Translations under genes and position numbers: made by a program
The notes under the pieces: model-generated
Database searches by the model: none
Seen by the model: only the letters and a program-made list of their open reading frames with translations
What the model was told of the DNA's origin: nothing
Part shown: positions 28,501 through 38,077 of the stretch, piece by piece
Layout: each line of letters begins with the position of its first letter
Position numbering within the stretch: the stretch's first letter is position 1
Assembly: GCA_963703015.1 (NCBI GenBank)
Contig: OY969779.1
Location: forward strand, 1-64,000
Origin: Methanobacterium_B sp963703015
GTDB taxonomy: Archaea > Methanobacteriota > Methanobacteria > Methanobacteriales > Methanobacteriaceae
Length of the DNA stretch: 64,000 nucleotides
Direction: 5' to 3'

Positions 28501-31500
28501 TAAAGTAATGGACATTGATGCCAATCCACTGCCTTCTGGTGTTGTTGGTGAGCTTTACATAGCAGGTCAAGGTGTTGCCAGGGGATACTGGAACAATCCA
28601 GAGTTAACCCGTGAAAGATTCATACACTACAATGATATGCGTTACTACAACACAGGAGATCTGGCTAAAAATGATTTTAATGGTGAATTATATGTACTGG
28701 GACGTATGGATAATCAGATTAAGCTCAGGGGTTTAAGAATTGAACTGGGTGAAATTGAAAGTGCCATCACCGAGTACAGTGGTGTTAAATCTGTGTTTGT
28801 AGTGGTTAAGGAGGTGGGTGACACTGAACATTTATGCGCCTACTTCACCCAAGATTCCAAGGTGGATACTGGGGATTTAAGAAATGTGCTTCTAAACAAA
28901 TTACCGGCCTACATGGTTCCATCCTATTTTGTTTGTATGGATTGTTTTCCAATGACCTTCAATGGAAAAACAGATATCATGAACTTCCCACTTCCAGGTG
29001 TGAATGATTATCAAAGCCAGGAATTACTTGCTCCAGAAACTGATCTTGAAAGGGAAATATACAACATGTGCTCTGATATATTGGAAGCTGATGATTTCAG
29101 TGTTTTAACTGATCTCTTCCTACTTGGACTCACATCCCTGTCTGTTCTTAAACTTGTAACTAAAATTTCCAAGAAATTTGGCGTTGTTGTTAATGTAACA
29201 AGCATAATGCGGGCCAGAACCATACGTGAAATAGCCAATCAGGTTGCTGATTCAACAGTTGAGGAGAAAAAATACTACGAAAAACAGGATTTCTATCCTT
29301 TAACCCAAAATCAGTTGGGTGTTTACTTCGATTGTTCCAAGGATCCTGAAAAATTGATCTACAACCTTCCTAAGTTCATAGACTTTGGTCCTGATGTTGA
29401 TGCCCAGAAACTTAAAGAAGCAATAATTAATGCTGTTGATAAGCATTGCTACATTAAAACCCGGCTGGTGATGAAAGATGGTGAAGTCTATCAGGAAAGA
29501 CGTGATGATCTCGATGTTTCTGTCATGATCCATGAGGGAGAAGTAGATGATGATATTAAAAATAAATTCATCAAACCATTTTCTTTAAATGATGGTCCAT
29601 TATATAGATTTGAAATCTACAAAACCTCAAATGGAACATCGTTACTTGCAGATTTCCATCACATAATTTTGGATGGTACATCACTGAATATTCTGTTCAA
29701 TGAAATTGCCACAATTTACGATGGGGGAGTTGTGGATACTGAGGAGTACGATGGTTTTGACTACAGTTTAGAGGAACAAAATATTGAAAAAAGCAAGCTT
29801 TACCAAGATGCAGAATCCTACTTTGAAACTAAAATTAGAGATTTTGAAAGTTCAACAGTTGTTTCTCCAGATATTAATGGAAAAGAAGAAGAAGGTCAGC
29901 TAGGACTATGCAACATAACAGTTGATAAAACAAAGGTTGAAAGGTTCTGTAAAGCTAATGCAATAACTCCTAACAATCTATTTTTAGCAGCAACAGCATT
30001 TACACTTAGTAAATTTGTGTACAATAAAAATATTTTGATCTCCACCATCTCCAATGGTCGAAGCAATCCAAATTTCCAGAACACCCTGGGCATGATGGTA
30101 AAAACGTTACCAATCACCCTCAATATAAACAGCAACACCAAAACATCAGAATATTTTGATTATGTGGAAAATATCTGGTTAGATGTCTTAAAATATGATT
30201 GTTATCCATTTACCAAGATAGCTGATAAATATGATATGCTCCCAGAATTTTTCTACGCCTACCATGGAAAAATAATCGAAGACATAGCAATCAATGGACA
30301 AAACATCGAACGTGAAGGTCTGGAATACGAAGCACTGAAATTTAAGTTGAGCCTTAATATTGTGGATACTGGTAATGATTACAACATGTTCTCACAGTAC
30401 AACAATGCCCTGTACTCTGAAGAACTAGTGATGAATCTATTAAATTGTATTGATCTGGTTGTTGGTAAGTTTATGGAAAATCCTGAAACATTACTGGGTG
30501 ATATATCCCTCCTACCTTCAGAGGCAGCAGAAAATTTCAGGTTAAAACCAGTTGAAGAACAATTGTTAAACAAGGTATTTGAAGGTCAGGTTAAACTGCA
30601 TGGTAGTGAAACAGCACTCATAAGTAAAGATGGAGAGTTTAGCTATGATGAACTCAACAAAAAAGCTAATCGTATTGCAAATGCCCTTATTAAACATGGT
30701 GTTGATGTTGAAGACAGGATCATGTTCATGTTAAAACGTGACAGCAAACTCATAGCAACCATACTGGGCATAATTAAAGCTGGGTGTGCATTCATACCAG
30801 TGGACCCAGAGTATCCTCAAGACAGGATAGAATATGTGCTAAAGGACAGTGATGCCAGATATATCATCACAAAGGCAGATATGCCTGGTGCACTGGATAT
30901 TGATGAATTACTCATGGAAGAAAATGAAGAGGATCCAAATCCAGATATAAACCCTGAAAACTTGTGCTACTTAATTTACACCTCAGGATCCACTGGAAAC
31001 CCCAAAGGAGTCATGTTAACCCACAGCAACATAACCAACTATGTAAATCCAGACCCTAAAAATTGTTATGCATATGGATTTGTTAACAAGGCAACTAGAA
31101 TTCTGTCAATAACCACTGTATCATTCGACCTTTTCCTGCACGAAGCCTTCATACCCCTTATGAATGGTTTGACACTCATCTTTGCAGATGAAGAAGAAGC
31201 AAACAATCCATTGGAACTTGTTAAATTGTTTGAACGGTCTAAAGCAGATTCTTTTAGTGCCACACCATCCAGGATGTTGCAGTACCTAGAACTTGATGGA
31301 ATAGTTCAAGCACTTGGGGATTGTAAGGTAGTTACTGCTGCAGGTGAACAGTACCCATTACAGCTGCATAAAATGCTAGTAAACTGTACAGATGCAGATA
31401 TATACAATGTGTACGGCCCTACAGAGGCAACAATTTCATGTAACAGTAAACATGTTACTGATAACAAGATAACTGTTGGTCTGCCATTATTAAATGTTGT

Positions 31501-33442
31501 GGAGCAGGTCATGGACCCTGATGGTAATCCACTTCCTCCATGTGTGGTGGGAGAGTTGTATGTTGGTGGTGCAGGAGTTTCCAGAGGTTACTGGAACAGA
31601 GAAACACTTAACAACCAACAGTTTGTACTCCTAGACGGTGTCAGGTACTACAAGACAGGTGACTTTGCAAGGTTTGAAAGAAATGGAGAGATATCCATTT
31701 TAGGCAGGCTTGATAATCAAATTAAACTCAGAGGACTCAGAATTGAAATTGGTGAAATTGAAAACGCAATTGCAGGTTACCAGGGAATTAAATCAGTTAC
31801 AGTTGTTGTTAAAAAGGTTCAGTCCAATGAACATCTTTGCGCATACTTCACAGCAGATAAAGAAATAGTTGTGGATGAATTAAGGGATGAAATTAAGAAA
31901 AAATTAACCAAGTACATGGTTCCCTCTGTATTTATGCAGCTTGATGCCATGCCCCAGACATTAAATGGTAAAACAGATATAAAAAGCCTTCCAGAACCTG
32001 TTTTAATCTCTAACTATGTTGCACCAGAAAATGAAGCTGAGAAATTCTTTACAGAAACATTTGAAAGGATACTTGGCATGTCAAAGGTAGGTGCCCTTGA
32101 CAACTTCTTTGATCTAGGTGGTACTTCGTTACTCGTGACCAAAATAACAATAGAAGCCATGAACAAGGAGTATGAAATAAAGTATGGAGATGTATTTGCC
32201 CATCCCACCCCACGTGAACTTGCGAACTTCATAATATCCGGAGATTCAGTTAGCGAGGAAGAACAATATTCCTACGACAGTATTAACGCAATTTTAGAAA
32301 AAAATACGTTGGAAAACTTCATTAATGGAGATAGAGAAGAGCTTGGAAATGTTTTGTTGACAGGTGCAACAGGATTTTTAGGGATACATGTGTTACGTGA
32401 TTTCCTTGAAAATGAAACCGGCTTAATTTATTGCATGCTTAGAAAGGGTAGACGAACCAACACTGAGGATCGTTTAAAAACTTTACTCTTCTATTACTTT
32501 AGCAATAACTATGAAGAAGAGTTTGGCTACAGGATCCGTTTAATTGAGGGAGATATTACAAATAAACAAGACTTTGAAAAATCTTTACCACTACCCATCG
32601 ACACTGTTATTAACTGTGCAGCCAATGTAAAACATTTTGCAAGCGGAACACAAATTGAAGACATAAACATCGGCGGCGTTGTAAATGGAGTGGAATTCAG
32701 TCAAAGAAAGGGCTGCAAGTATGTGCAGATTTCAACCACAAGTGTGGCTGGCGAGAGTGTGGATAATTTCCCAACGCATGACACCCTTTTTGATGAACAG
32801 ACACTGTACGTTGGCCAAGCATTGGATAATAAATATTTAAGCAGTAAATTTATAGCAGAACGTGTGGTTTTGGAAGCTGTTTGCAATGGTTTAAATGGTA
32901 AAATTATGCGTGTTGGTAATTTAATGGCCCGTAATTCTGACAGCGAATTTCAGATTAACTTCGAAACCAATGGATTTATCAACAGATTAAAAGCTTACGG
33001 TGCCATTGAAAAAATTCCATACTCAGTAATGGCTGGAGAAGTTGAATTAACACCAATTGATAGTACTGCCAGGGCAATTCTAACACTTTCAAGAACACCC
33101 AAAGAATGCAGTGTGTTCCACACCTTCAACAACCACAATATTTACATTGCAGACATTGTGGAGATCATGAACTCAGTTGGTTTTAATATTGAAGGTGCCG
33201 AAGAAAAAGAGTTTAATCAGGTATTTAACAGGGTGAGTACCGATGAATCTAAACAGGACGCAATTTCAGGACTCGTGACAACTGTTGGTATGGGTAAAGG
33301 TAAAGGTCGTGCACTGGTTAAAGTGATAAACAACTACACCATACAAATCTTATACAGGCTGGGATATAAATGGCCTTTAATAAGCGATGAATATCTGGTT
33401 ATGTTCATAAAATACCTTAAAGACATGAATTTCTTTGACTAG
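25571..33442 (+). CDS. Nonribosomal peptide synthetase, two modules with reductase release
   Basis: A 2623-residue cytoplasmic NRPS. Order: condensation C1 (about 10-430, HHLIMDG 137-143); an extra C-terminal half of a condensation domain (about 437-640) with no HHxxxDG; adenylation A1 (about 660-1150, YTSGSTGKPKG from 802); carrier T1 (Ser1189); C2 (about 1236-1660, HHIILDG 1363-1369); A2 (about 1665-2140, YTSGSTGNPKG from 1803); carrier T2 (Ser2186); thioester reductase (TGATGFLG 2264-2271, Tyr2422/Lys2426). Release should be reductive, giving an aldehyde, alcohol or cyclic imine. A2 has the amino-binding Asp (Asp1853); A1 has Ile852 there. The start may be ATG 25589 instead, which follows AAGGAG. 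A1 and A2 are very similar, suggesting duplication. Confidence 0.95.
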   Translation: MNLKELMVLNCFELSNAQKRTIITEINNPGNEAYIISFKTRFVLDDEKYVKNALEKVISGNLNLRMKKDKNMNFMQYQEDNKDLLESLDLSDRDDAEIEAFIHKFSKKPFKEIFDAPLYRFALIKTQRELIVVGSVHHLIMDGTSINIFNTNLKNCVTALKNGEEYHPPNISYETYVKKEREYLKSEAAAKDEKFWLDNLEGYSKDWYSSDNHDINRKSYNIEPELTEKLKDLSTIYGVRISPFVLSLSVVSLYFTKSMQTKDMVWNTVYHGRDFGEDVQAMMGMFVNMMPLRLKYDKNMTFKDLLLYTKSVLKNGLIHGKLSFNEYGSKLQQMGMEPAMLSMYSMVSNSTATNTEYILNNSTSEFPFHIRVNPSLNDEDGLQLLEIEYNTDCFPGTQVSNIIKSLESLFREVANDPNKILDDIEVELSEFYSAENYFTNMMKHSNDATTLSTDIIGQESTGTINKSQISVNKSDIKEFSLENNIIPEDLFLSATLFTLVKFVFTKDILISILSSNQYLGQELPFAFNIDTSKTVQNYLKEVNYFASEVMSYDYYPFTKIKGEKYIPPEILFGYGVAVLNNDPDKNSHKVTVYIDDAADDAFKVTLHYNDALYSRNLVDAFLTGITTSLENFIKNPDRVLADISMLKEEAKSDSFTIKPVDEPLLNKLFETQVQLHGDEIALTATDAELTYNELNQKSNKIANALIKRGVDVEDRIMFMLKRDSRLIAAMLGIVKAGCAFIPVDPEYPPERIKHFLDDSDAKYIITDEDLPNALSVDELLREENDENPTPVLTPENLCFIIYTSGSTGKPKGVMLTHGGITNYISAHPQNSPIHALVNRSTRMISISTVSFIVFLREIFATIMNGMPVVFANEEESVNPLELVKLFEKTGADAFGATPTRLLQYLEIEEFQAMVARCKLIIVGGETFPPQLYNTLSKHTQALIYNSYGPTEITIASHGKLITSDDISAGEPLLNVTYKVMDIDANPLPSGVVGELYIAGQGVARGYWNNPELTRERFIHYNDMRYYNTGDLAKNDFNGELYVLGRMDNQIKLRGLRIELGEIESAITEYSGVKSVFVVVKEVGDTEHLCAYFTQDSKVDTGDLRNVLLNKLPAYMVPSYFVCMDCFPMTFNGKTDIMNFPLPGVNDYQSQELLAPETDLEREIYNMCSDILEADDFSVLTDLFLLGLTSLSVLKLVTKISKKFGVVVNVTSIMRARTIREIANQVADSTVEEKKYYEKQDFYPLTQNQLGVYFDCSKDPEKLIYNLPKFIDFGPDVDAQKLKEAIINAVDKHCYIKTRLVMKDGEVYQERRDDLDVSVMIHEGEVDDDIKNKFIKPFSLNDGPLYRFEIYKTSNGTSLLADFHHIILDGTSLNILFNEIATIYDGGVVDTEEYDGFDYSLEEQNIEKSKLYQDAESYFETKIRDFESSTVVSPDINGKEEEGQLGLCNITVDKTKVERFCKANAITPNNLFLAATAFTLSKFVYNKNILISTISNGRSNPNFQNTLGMMVKTLPITLNINSNTKTSEYFDYVENIWLDVLKYDCYPFTKIADKYDMLPEFFYAYHGKIIEDIAINGQNIEREGLEYEALKFKLSLNIVDTGNDYNMFSQYNNALYSEELVMNLLNCIDLVVGKFMENPETLLGDISLLPSEAAENFRLKPVEEQLLNKVFEGQVKLHGSETALISKDGEFSYDELNKKANRIANALIKHGVDVEDRIMFMLKRDSKLIATILGIIKAGCAFIPVDPEYPQDRIEYVLKDSDARYIITKADMPGALDIDELLMEENEEDPNPDINPENLCYLIYTSGSTGNPKGVMLTHSNITNYVNPDPKNCYAYGFVNKATRILSITTVSFDLFLHEAFIPLMNGLTLIFADEEEANNPLELVKLFERSKADSFSATPSRMLQYLELDGIVQALGDCKVVTAAGEQYPLQLHKMLVNCTDADIYNVYGPTEATISCNSKHVTDNKITVGLPLLNVVEQVMDPDGNPLPPCVVGELYVGGAGVSRGYWNRETLNNQQFVLLDGVRYYKTGDFARFERNGEISILGRLDNQIKLRGLRIEIGEIENAIAGYQGIKSVTVVVKKVQSNEHLCAYFTADKEIVVDELRDEIKKKLTKYMVPSVFMQLDAMPQTLNGKTDIKSLPEPVLISNYVAPENEAEKFFTETFERILGMSKVGALDNFFDLGGTSLLVTKITIEAMNKEYEIKYGDVFAHPTPRELANFIISGDSVSEEEQYSYDSINAILEKNTLENFINGDREELGNVLLTGATGFLGIHVLRDFLENETGLIYCMLRKGRRTNTEDRLKTLLFYYFSNNYEEEFGYRIRLIEGDITNKQDFEKSLPLPIDTVINCAANVKHFASGTQIEDINIGGVVNGVEFSQRKGCKYVQISTTSVAGESVDNFPTHDTLFDEQTLYVGQALDNKYLSSKFIAERVVLEAVCNGLNGKIMRVGNLMARNSDSEFQINFETNGFINRLKAYGAIEKIPYSVMAGEVELTPIDSTARAILTLSRTPKECSVFHTFNNHNIYIADIVEIMNSVGFNIEGAEEKEFNQVFNRVSTDESKQDAISGLVTTVGMGKGKGRALVKVINNYTIQILYRLGYKWPLISDEYLVMFIKYLKDMNFFD

Positions 33443-33453
33443 AGGTTAAGTAG

Positions 33454-35196
33454 ATGTACGAGAGAAATTACAAGTTGATATCAGATAAATTTAGGGAATT
33501 TTTCCTCCCAACCCTATTGATGTCTATGGCAACAAACATCAGCGTGTTCGTGGACACCTTAATAGTGGGCAACACCCTGGGATCCATTAATATATCGGCC
33601 ATGGCACTCATAGCCCCAATAATCACATTTATTAACCTGCTGTATTGGATGATTGGATTAGGAGGTTCACTCCTTGCCTCTGTTTCAAAGGCTGAACGTA
33701 AGAAGGAGAAGGGTGATATGTACTTCACAAGTTCCATCCTGCTCCTTATAATCGTTGGAATACTATTTTCAGTGGTTGGACTTGTCTTCCTAGACAACAT
33801 AATCTATGCAATGACAAGTAACCCTGCCCTTCAAGTATTGGTCAAGAAATTTTTAGGAGTTTACCTCATAGGAGCCCCATTCATGTTTATCTTAATGGGT
33901 ATGGCCTACTTCTCACGTGCAGATGGTAAACCTAAACTGGCCTTTTATTCACTTCTAATTTCTAACATTGTTAACCTAGTAATGGACCTGTTCTACATAT
34001 TGGTTTTGGGTATGGATATACAGGGTGCGGCTCTGGCCACAATAACAGGGTATGTTGTGGGAACCATATTTATAATGCAGTACTTCTTTAGTAAAGATAG
34101 GACCATGCACTTCTTGTCCCTAACAAAAATTAAACTATCCTCAATGTACGATATTGTTACATCGGGATTTCCAACAGCATCTGGGCAACTCTTCCTAACA
34201 ATTAAACTACTATTTTTAAACGGTCTCATATCCATAATATTAGGTAAAGCTGGTTTAACAGCATTTGCAGTATGTTACAACTGCCTTTTTATTATTTATA
34301 TCTTCTTAATTGGAACTGCACAGTCCATGTCTCCCATTGTTTCTATATATAATCAGGAAAGAGATTATGCAGGTGTGAAATTCACAATAAGCAAGTCAAT
34401 CAAGATAGTACTTGCATCTGGAACGTTTTTCACGATTATTTTCATGCTGTTTCCAACCACCATACTGAATATATTCGGTGTATGGGACCCTACTGACATT
34501 GCTGTTGGAGTTAACGCCATTAGAATATTTTCTCTGAGCATCATTGGAACAGGGGTAACATTTTTAATGATGTTTTACACCCAGGCAATCCAGCATAAGA
34601 AGTTTTCATTCATAATATCAATTACTGAAGGACTTTTAATACCGTTACCTGCTGCTTTCCTACTCTCAAGGATTATTGGTGCAGATGGAATTTGGATTTC
34701 ATTCTTCATTGCAGAGCTTGGTACCATCATACTCATATACCTGGGAACTAGGTTAATATCCAAACATTCAAATGGAAAGCTCACAGGATTTTTAATGCTT
34801 GGTAACCATGAACATGCCCCTATTTTAGATGTGACAATAAGGAGTACTGTGGATGATGTTGTGGGATTGTCTGAAAGGTTAATAGAATTTGCAGGGGAAA
34901 ATAATGTGGATCCCAAAATTGCCATGATAATAGGCATGTCTGTTGAAGAAATGGCTGTAAATACCTTGGAGTACAATGGAAATAAAATAGATTATATCGA
35001 TATTTTTTCTAAAATAGGTGAAAATGATATTACAATCGCATTTAAAGATTCTGGTGTTGAGTTTGACCCGTCAACCTATGTTTGCAAGGATGAAGGATCA
35101 TTTGAGAATATTGAAGTTCTCCAAAAGATAGCAGATGATATAAGTTATGCAAGACTCATTGGAATGAACAGCACAGTTATTACCATAAAAAAATAG
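33454..35196 (+). CDS. MATE-family exporter fused to an RsbW-like ATPase domain
   Basis: Residues 1 to about 448 are a MATE drug/metabolite exporter with twelve helices (LMSMATNISVFVDTLIVGN at the start is typical). Residues about 455-580 form a GHKL ATPase of the RsbW type, with N-box MSVEEMAVNTLEY (Glu498, Asn503) and G1 box FKDSGVEFDP (Asp532, Gly534). The glycine-rich G2 lid of the stand-alone kinase is missing, so ATP binding may be weak. The gene starts 11 bases after the NRPS stop, with GAGGT before its ATG. It likely exports the NRPS product, with the tail binding the STAS protein; both are inferences from context. I know of no described MATE-RsbW fusion with a proven role. Confidence 0.9.
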   Translation: MYERNYKLISDKFREFFLPTLLMSMATNISVFVDTLIVGNTLGSINISAMALIAPIITFINLLYWMIGLGGSLLASVSKAERKKEKGDMYFTSSILLLIIVGILFSVVGLVFLDNIIYAMTSNPALQVLVKKFLGVYLIGAPFMFILMGMAYFSRADGKPKLAFYSLLISNIVNLVMDLFYILVLGMDIQGAALATITGYVVGTIFIMQYFFSKDRTMHFLSLTKIKLSSMYDIVTSGFPTASGQLFLTIKLLFLNGLISIILGKAGLTAFAVCYNCLFIIYIFLIGTAQSMSPIVSIYNQERDYAGVKFTISKSIKIVLASGTFFTIIFMLFPTTILNIFGVWDPTDIAVGVNAIRIFSLSIIGTGVTFLMMFYTQAIQHKKFSFIISITEGLLIPLPAAFLLSRIIGADGIWISFFIAELGTIILIYLGTRLISKHSNGKLTGFLMLGNHEHAPILDVTIRSTVDDVVGLSERLIEFAGENNVDPKIAMIIGMSVEEMAVNTLEYNGNKIDYIDIFSKIGENDITIAFKDSGVEFDPSTYVCKDEGSFENIEVLQKIADDISYARLIGMNSTVITIKK

Positions 35197-35258
35197 CTAC
35201 AAACAGAAAAAAAACCATTATTTTCAATTAAAAAAGTGAATAAAGGAAATATTATAGT

Positions 35259-36137
35259 TTATAAGATCTTGAAGCTCTGTGCAATGATGTTGAAGTCAGT
35301 TTTTTCGTTTGCAAATGTTTTTATTGGTGCTGTAAACTCCATTGTATAAGTTTTATGATTTTTTATTATGTTCATTAACTTAGTTTGCATGGTAACAGGG
35401 TAGTATTTTTTGTTGTTAATTGTGTATATCATTCCATAGACTTTGTAACCATTTAGTTTATAAGTCTGTTTTGATACTATTTTAAAACCGCTTGGAAACT
35501 CCATATTATAAACTGAGTCTATTGCATCTTGATCTGTCATGCCCGCTGGATTGGGAAATATTGACAGTTGAAAGCTTGGTGCAATCTGACTGTAACCTCT
35601 AAATCCACTAATATATTTATTACCCTCCTCATTATTTACATACACTTGATAGGTGGATGGATAATTGAAACTCACACCGTTGGCTTTATAAGTTTTAATT
35701 GGTTTTATGGTGGTGAATTTGGTTGAATATCTTGCCAGTCCATTTCCAGCCAGGTCTTTAACACAGCCAGAATGAAGAACTACTGTGTAACTGGTTAAAT
35801 GTGCCAGCTGAGACTTTGGTTTGATTGAGAGTGTTTTACCCGTGAGGTTAGATGTGAACTGTACAGCCTGTCCTTTGCTGTTTTTAAATTCTATAAACAT
35901 ATTTCCCTTTTTAACAGCTTTATTGAAGCTTATTTTCACAACCTTAGATGTTGAGACACTCACAGCATTGTTCGCTGGATCAACTGCGGTGATGGTTGGT
36001 TTATGAGTGTCGCCAACTGAAACTGCTGAAACATCACCCATACCATTTGAAAAAATAAGTACCATAACAACTAAAACCAGGGCAAACAACATGATCTTAC
36101 TGGTATTAAACCGTTTATTATCATTTAGAAATTCCAT
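35259..36137 (-). CDS. Secreted Ig-like (Big_5) protein with PsbP-like domain
   Basis: An exported protein of about 292 residues: signal anchor (FALVLVVMVLIFSNG), then a bacterial Ig-like domain of the Big_5 type (VDPANNAVSVSTSKVVKISF through LHSGCVKDLAGNGL), then a C-terminal PsbP-like domain beginning NGVSFNYPSTYQVY. The same PsbP-like opening (F-x-Y/F-P-x-S/T-W/Y) occurs in the proteins at 43194 and 51835. I prefer the ATG at 36137; the longer frame to 36269 adds 44 residues without a signal peptide and crosses a TATA-like stretch. Function at the cell surface is unknown. Confidence 0.7.
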   Translation of the reverse strand: MEFLNDNKRFNTSKIMLFALVLVVMVLIFSNGMGDVSAVSVGDTHKPTITAVDPANNAVSVSTSKVVKISFNKAVKKGNMFIEFKNSKGQAVQFTSNLTGKTLSIKPKSQLAHLTSYTVVLHSGCVKDLAGNGLARYSTKFTTIKPIKTYKANGVSFNYPSTYQVYVNNEEGNKYISGFRGYSQIAPSFQLSIFPNPAGMTDQDAIDSVYNMEFPSGFKIVSKQTYKLNGYKVYGMIYTINNKKYYPVTMQTKLMNIIKNHKTYTMEFTAPIKTFANEKTDFNIIAQSFKIL

Positions 36138-36486
36138 TCTTATCGATATAATCCCCAACTCCCTTGAAAGATTTTTTATTATAACCCAAAATTTCTTAAA
36201 CAAATTTATTTTAAAAAAATGTTTAGTATCCAAATATTTAAATCTGACTATACATCCTGTTAAGGCCATTATAAAAATATAACATCTAAAATCGAATTAA
36301 ACCCCTTGTAAATACGCCTTTTTCTTATAAGGGTCCAATATTTGGTCCTTAAAACTATGGATATTCTGTTCAAATCCATTATTTTGATTAGTTTTACCAC
36401 ATAAATCTGGAAAATATTATAAATAGAAGCATATAGAGCAAAATACACTTCAAAACAGGCAGAAAAAGCGATCATAACAGCAACAG

Positions 36487-36971
36487 TTGGAGTACTCTAG
36501 AGTTAGCAGGGCAAAAAAAAAGATATTACCTGTAAGTTTTGAACATGTTTTAGAAGAAGCGCTATTAAATTTAAATGTACAAATCAAAGAAACTAAAGCT
36601 GTTGTTACCCATGATCCACTGCCCACAATCGTTGAGACGAAAAATTAAAGGTTCAACTTTTCCAAAATCTCATAGGAAACGCAATTAAATATCATGGCCA
36701 GGATATCCCAAAAATTCATGTATCTGCTGTTAAAAAAAATAATCATTATTTATTTAGTATCGAAGATAATGGAATTGGAATGTCTTCTAACCACTTGGAG
36801 AAAATATTTACGATATTCAAAAGGTTACACACCCATGAACAGTATGATGGAACTGGAATAGGACTGTCAATAGCACAAAAAATTGTACTACAACAAGGTG
36901 GAGAGATTTGGGCAGAATTAGAACTTGGAAAAGGTTCAACCTTCTACTTCACCATCCCCATAGATAACTAA
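36487..36971 (+). pseudogene. Fragment of a PAS histidine kinase, frameshifted
   Basis: Closely matches the last 160 residues of the eight-PAS kinase at 14101-18012: LPVSFEHVLEEALLNL against VPVDFEHVLEHALTNL, then VVTHDPLPTI, then after the break LFQNLIGNAIKY, DNGIGMSSNHLEKIFTIFKR and GTGIGLSIAQKIV. A single-base deletion near 36634-36637 shifts the frame between the two halves. The phosphoacceptor His and all sensory domains are missing, with a TAA just upstream. The last 63 codons remain open from an ATG at 36780 but lack the N-box. It is a dead duplicate. Confidence 0.88.
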
Positions 36972-37082
36972 GTAAAAAATTCCATTTACGAAATTCATGA
37001 TTCCATCCCTCAGTTTGTAGTAATAAAAATGTACCAAATTGGGGTCTTGTAATCAGTAGTTTGCTTATTTCTCATCTCATTA

Positions 37083-37451
37083 TCAGATACTTCTATTTTT
37101 TATCAGTATTCCTATTATTCCACCAATTGCACCTGTAATTGCTCCAATAATTATGGTAATGATCATCACTGTTGCAAATGCTGTCCATCCAGCTAAAAAC
37201 AGGTTAGTGCTATAGGCAACACTCATACCGATTAAACTAACTACTAGAACAATTACTGCAGCAACAAAACCTACAATTATTCCATGTATCACTCCATTTT
37301 TATAGTTTCCACCCACTAGGTACGCAGCAATTGCTGATCCTATTAGATAGCCTAATAAATCGCCCCAGGAAGTTAAAATTCCAAAGATGACACCTATTAC
37401 AACTGCAATTACTAAACCAATTATAACAGGCTTCCATTTAATTTCAACCAT
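37083..37451 (-). CDS. DUF5518-like small membrane protein
   Basis: About 122 residues, with four Gly-rich membrane helices and little else (GLVIAVVIGVIFGILTSWGD, then GSAIAAYLVGG). This fits my memory of the DUF5518 family, common and multi-copy in Methanobacterium and uncharacterised. GGGGTGA lies six bases before the ATG at 37451; the GTG nine bases earlier is part of that site. Single gene. Confidence 0.7.
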   Translation of the reverse strand: MVEIKWKPVIIGLVIAVVIGVIFGILTSWGDLLGYLIGSAIAAYLVGGNYKNGVIHGIIVGFVAAVIVLVVSLIGMSVAYSTNLFLAGWTAFATVMIITIIIGAITGAIGGIIGILIKNRSI

Positions 37452-37663
37452 TATTTTCACCCCTATCCAAATCAGTAAACAATAATAATTTATGTTTTAA
37501 TTGTGGGATATTTTTTTCTAGTATAGCAATTTCAAGATCAAACCATCAAATAAATAGAAAGATCCTGCCAGATTGTAGCTAATTTATCCAATATTTTTTT
37601 TGGAAATTATTTTCAAAACATTGAAATGCCCAACTGATCATTATATAATAATTGGGGTGTTTA

Positions 37664-37831
37664 ATGGCAAATATATTCGTAAATATAGTATTTGTGTTGC
37701 TATTTGTAGCTGTAATAGTCTTTGTTGATGTAAAATATCTTAGAGATAATTTTTTGAAACGATTAGTAGCAAATGTGTTGATTGTTATAGTAGCTTTGGT
37801 TATCTATTTCCTGTTTTTAGTCAATCTGTAA
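37664..37831 (+). CDS. Two-helix membrane microprotein, 55 residues
   Basis: ATG follows GGGGTG by four bases, behind a TATA-like TTATATAAT (37641). The product is 55 residues: one hydrophobic helix (about 4-22), a charged loop KYLRDNFLKR, and a second helix (about 34-53). No homologue comes to mind. The ribosome binding site and the clean two-helix pattern make it a probable real gene. Confidence 0.6.
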   Translation: MANIFVNIVFVLLFVAVIVFVDVKYLRDNFLKRLVANVLIVIVALVIYFLFLVNL

Positions 37832-38077
37832 CACAAAAACCTTTATTAAATTCTCTATTTTTTTTATAACCATCAATTCTATGTAAAAATAATAATTTAC
37901 AGTTTAAATTTTAAACAAATTCTTAAGGGGTCTAATATTTTTTACTCGTCATAAACTGTTTATCTTGATTGTTAGCTCACCACTCAACCATTTCGAGCAA
38001 GAACTTCTATTCAAAAAAAAAAATTAAATCACAATAATAAATAAAGGGTTCATACAAAATTTAATTGGGGTGTTCAT

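Noticed and set aside
25571..33442. Many open frames of 60-95 codons on the opposite strand of the NRPS gene
   Set aside because: They are shadows of a strongly coding frame and have no start signals.
36269..36475. 68-codon open frame on the - strand upstream of the Ig-like protein gene
   Set aside because: No ribosome binding site, protein-like pattern or conserved motif; it covers the promoter region and AT-rich spacer.
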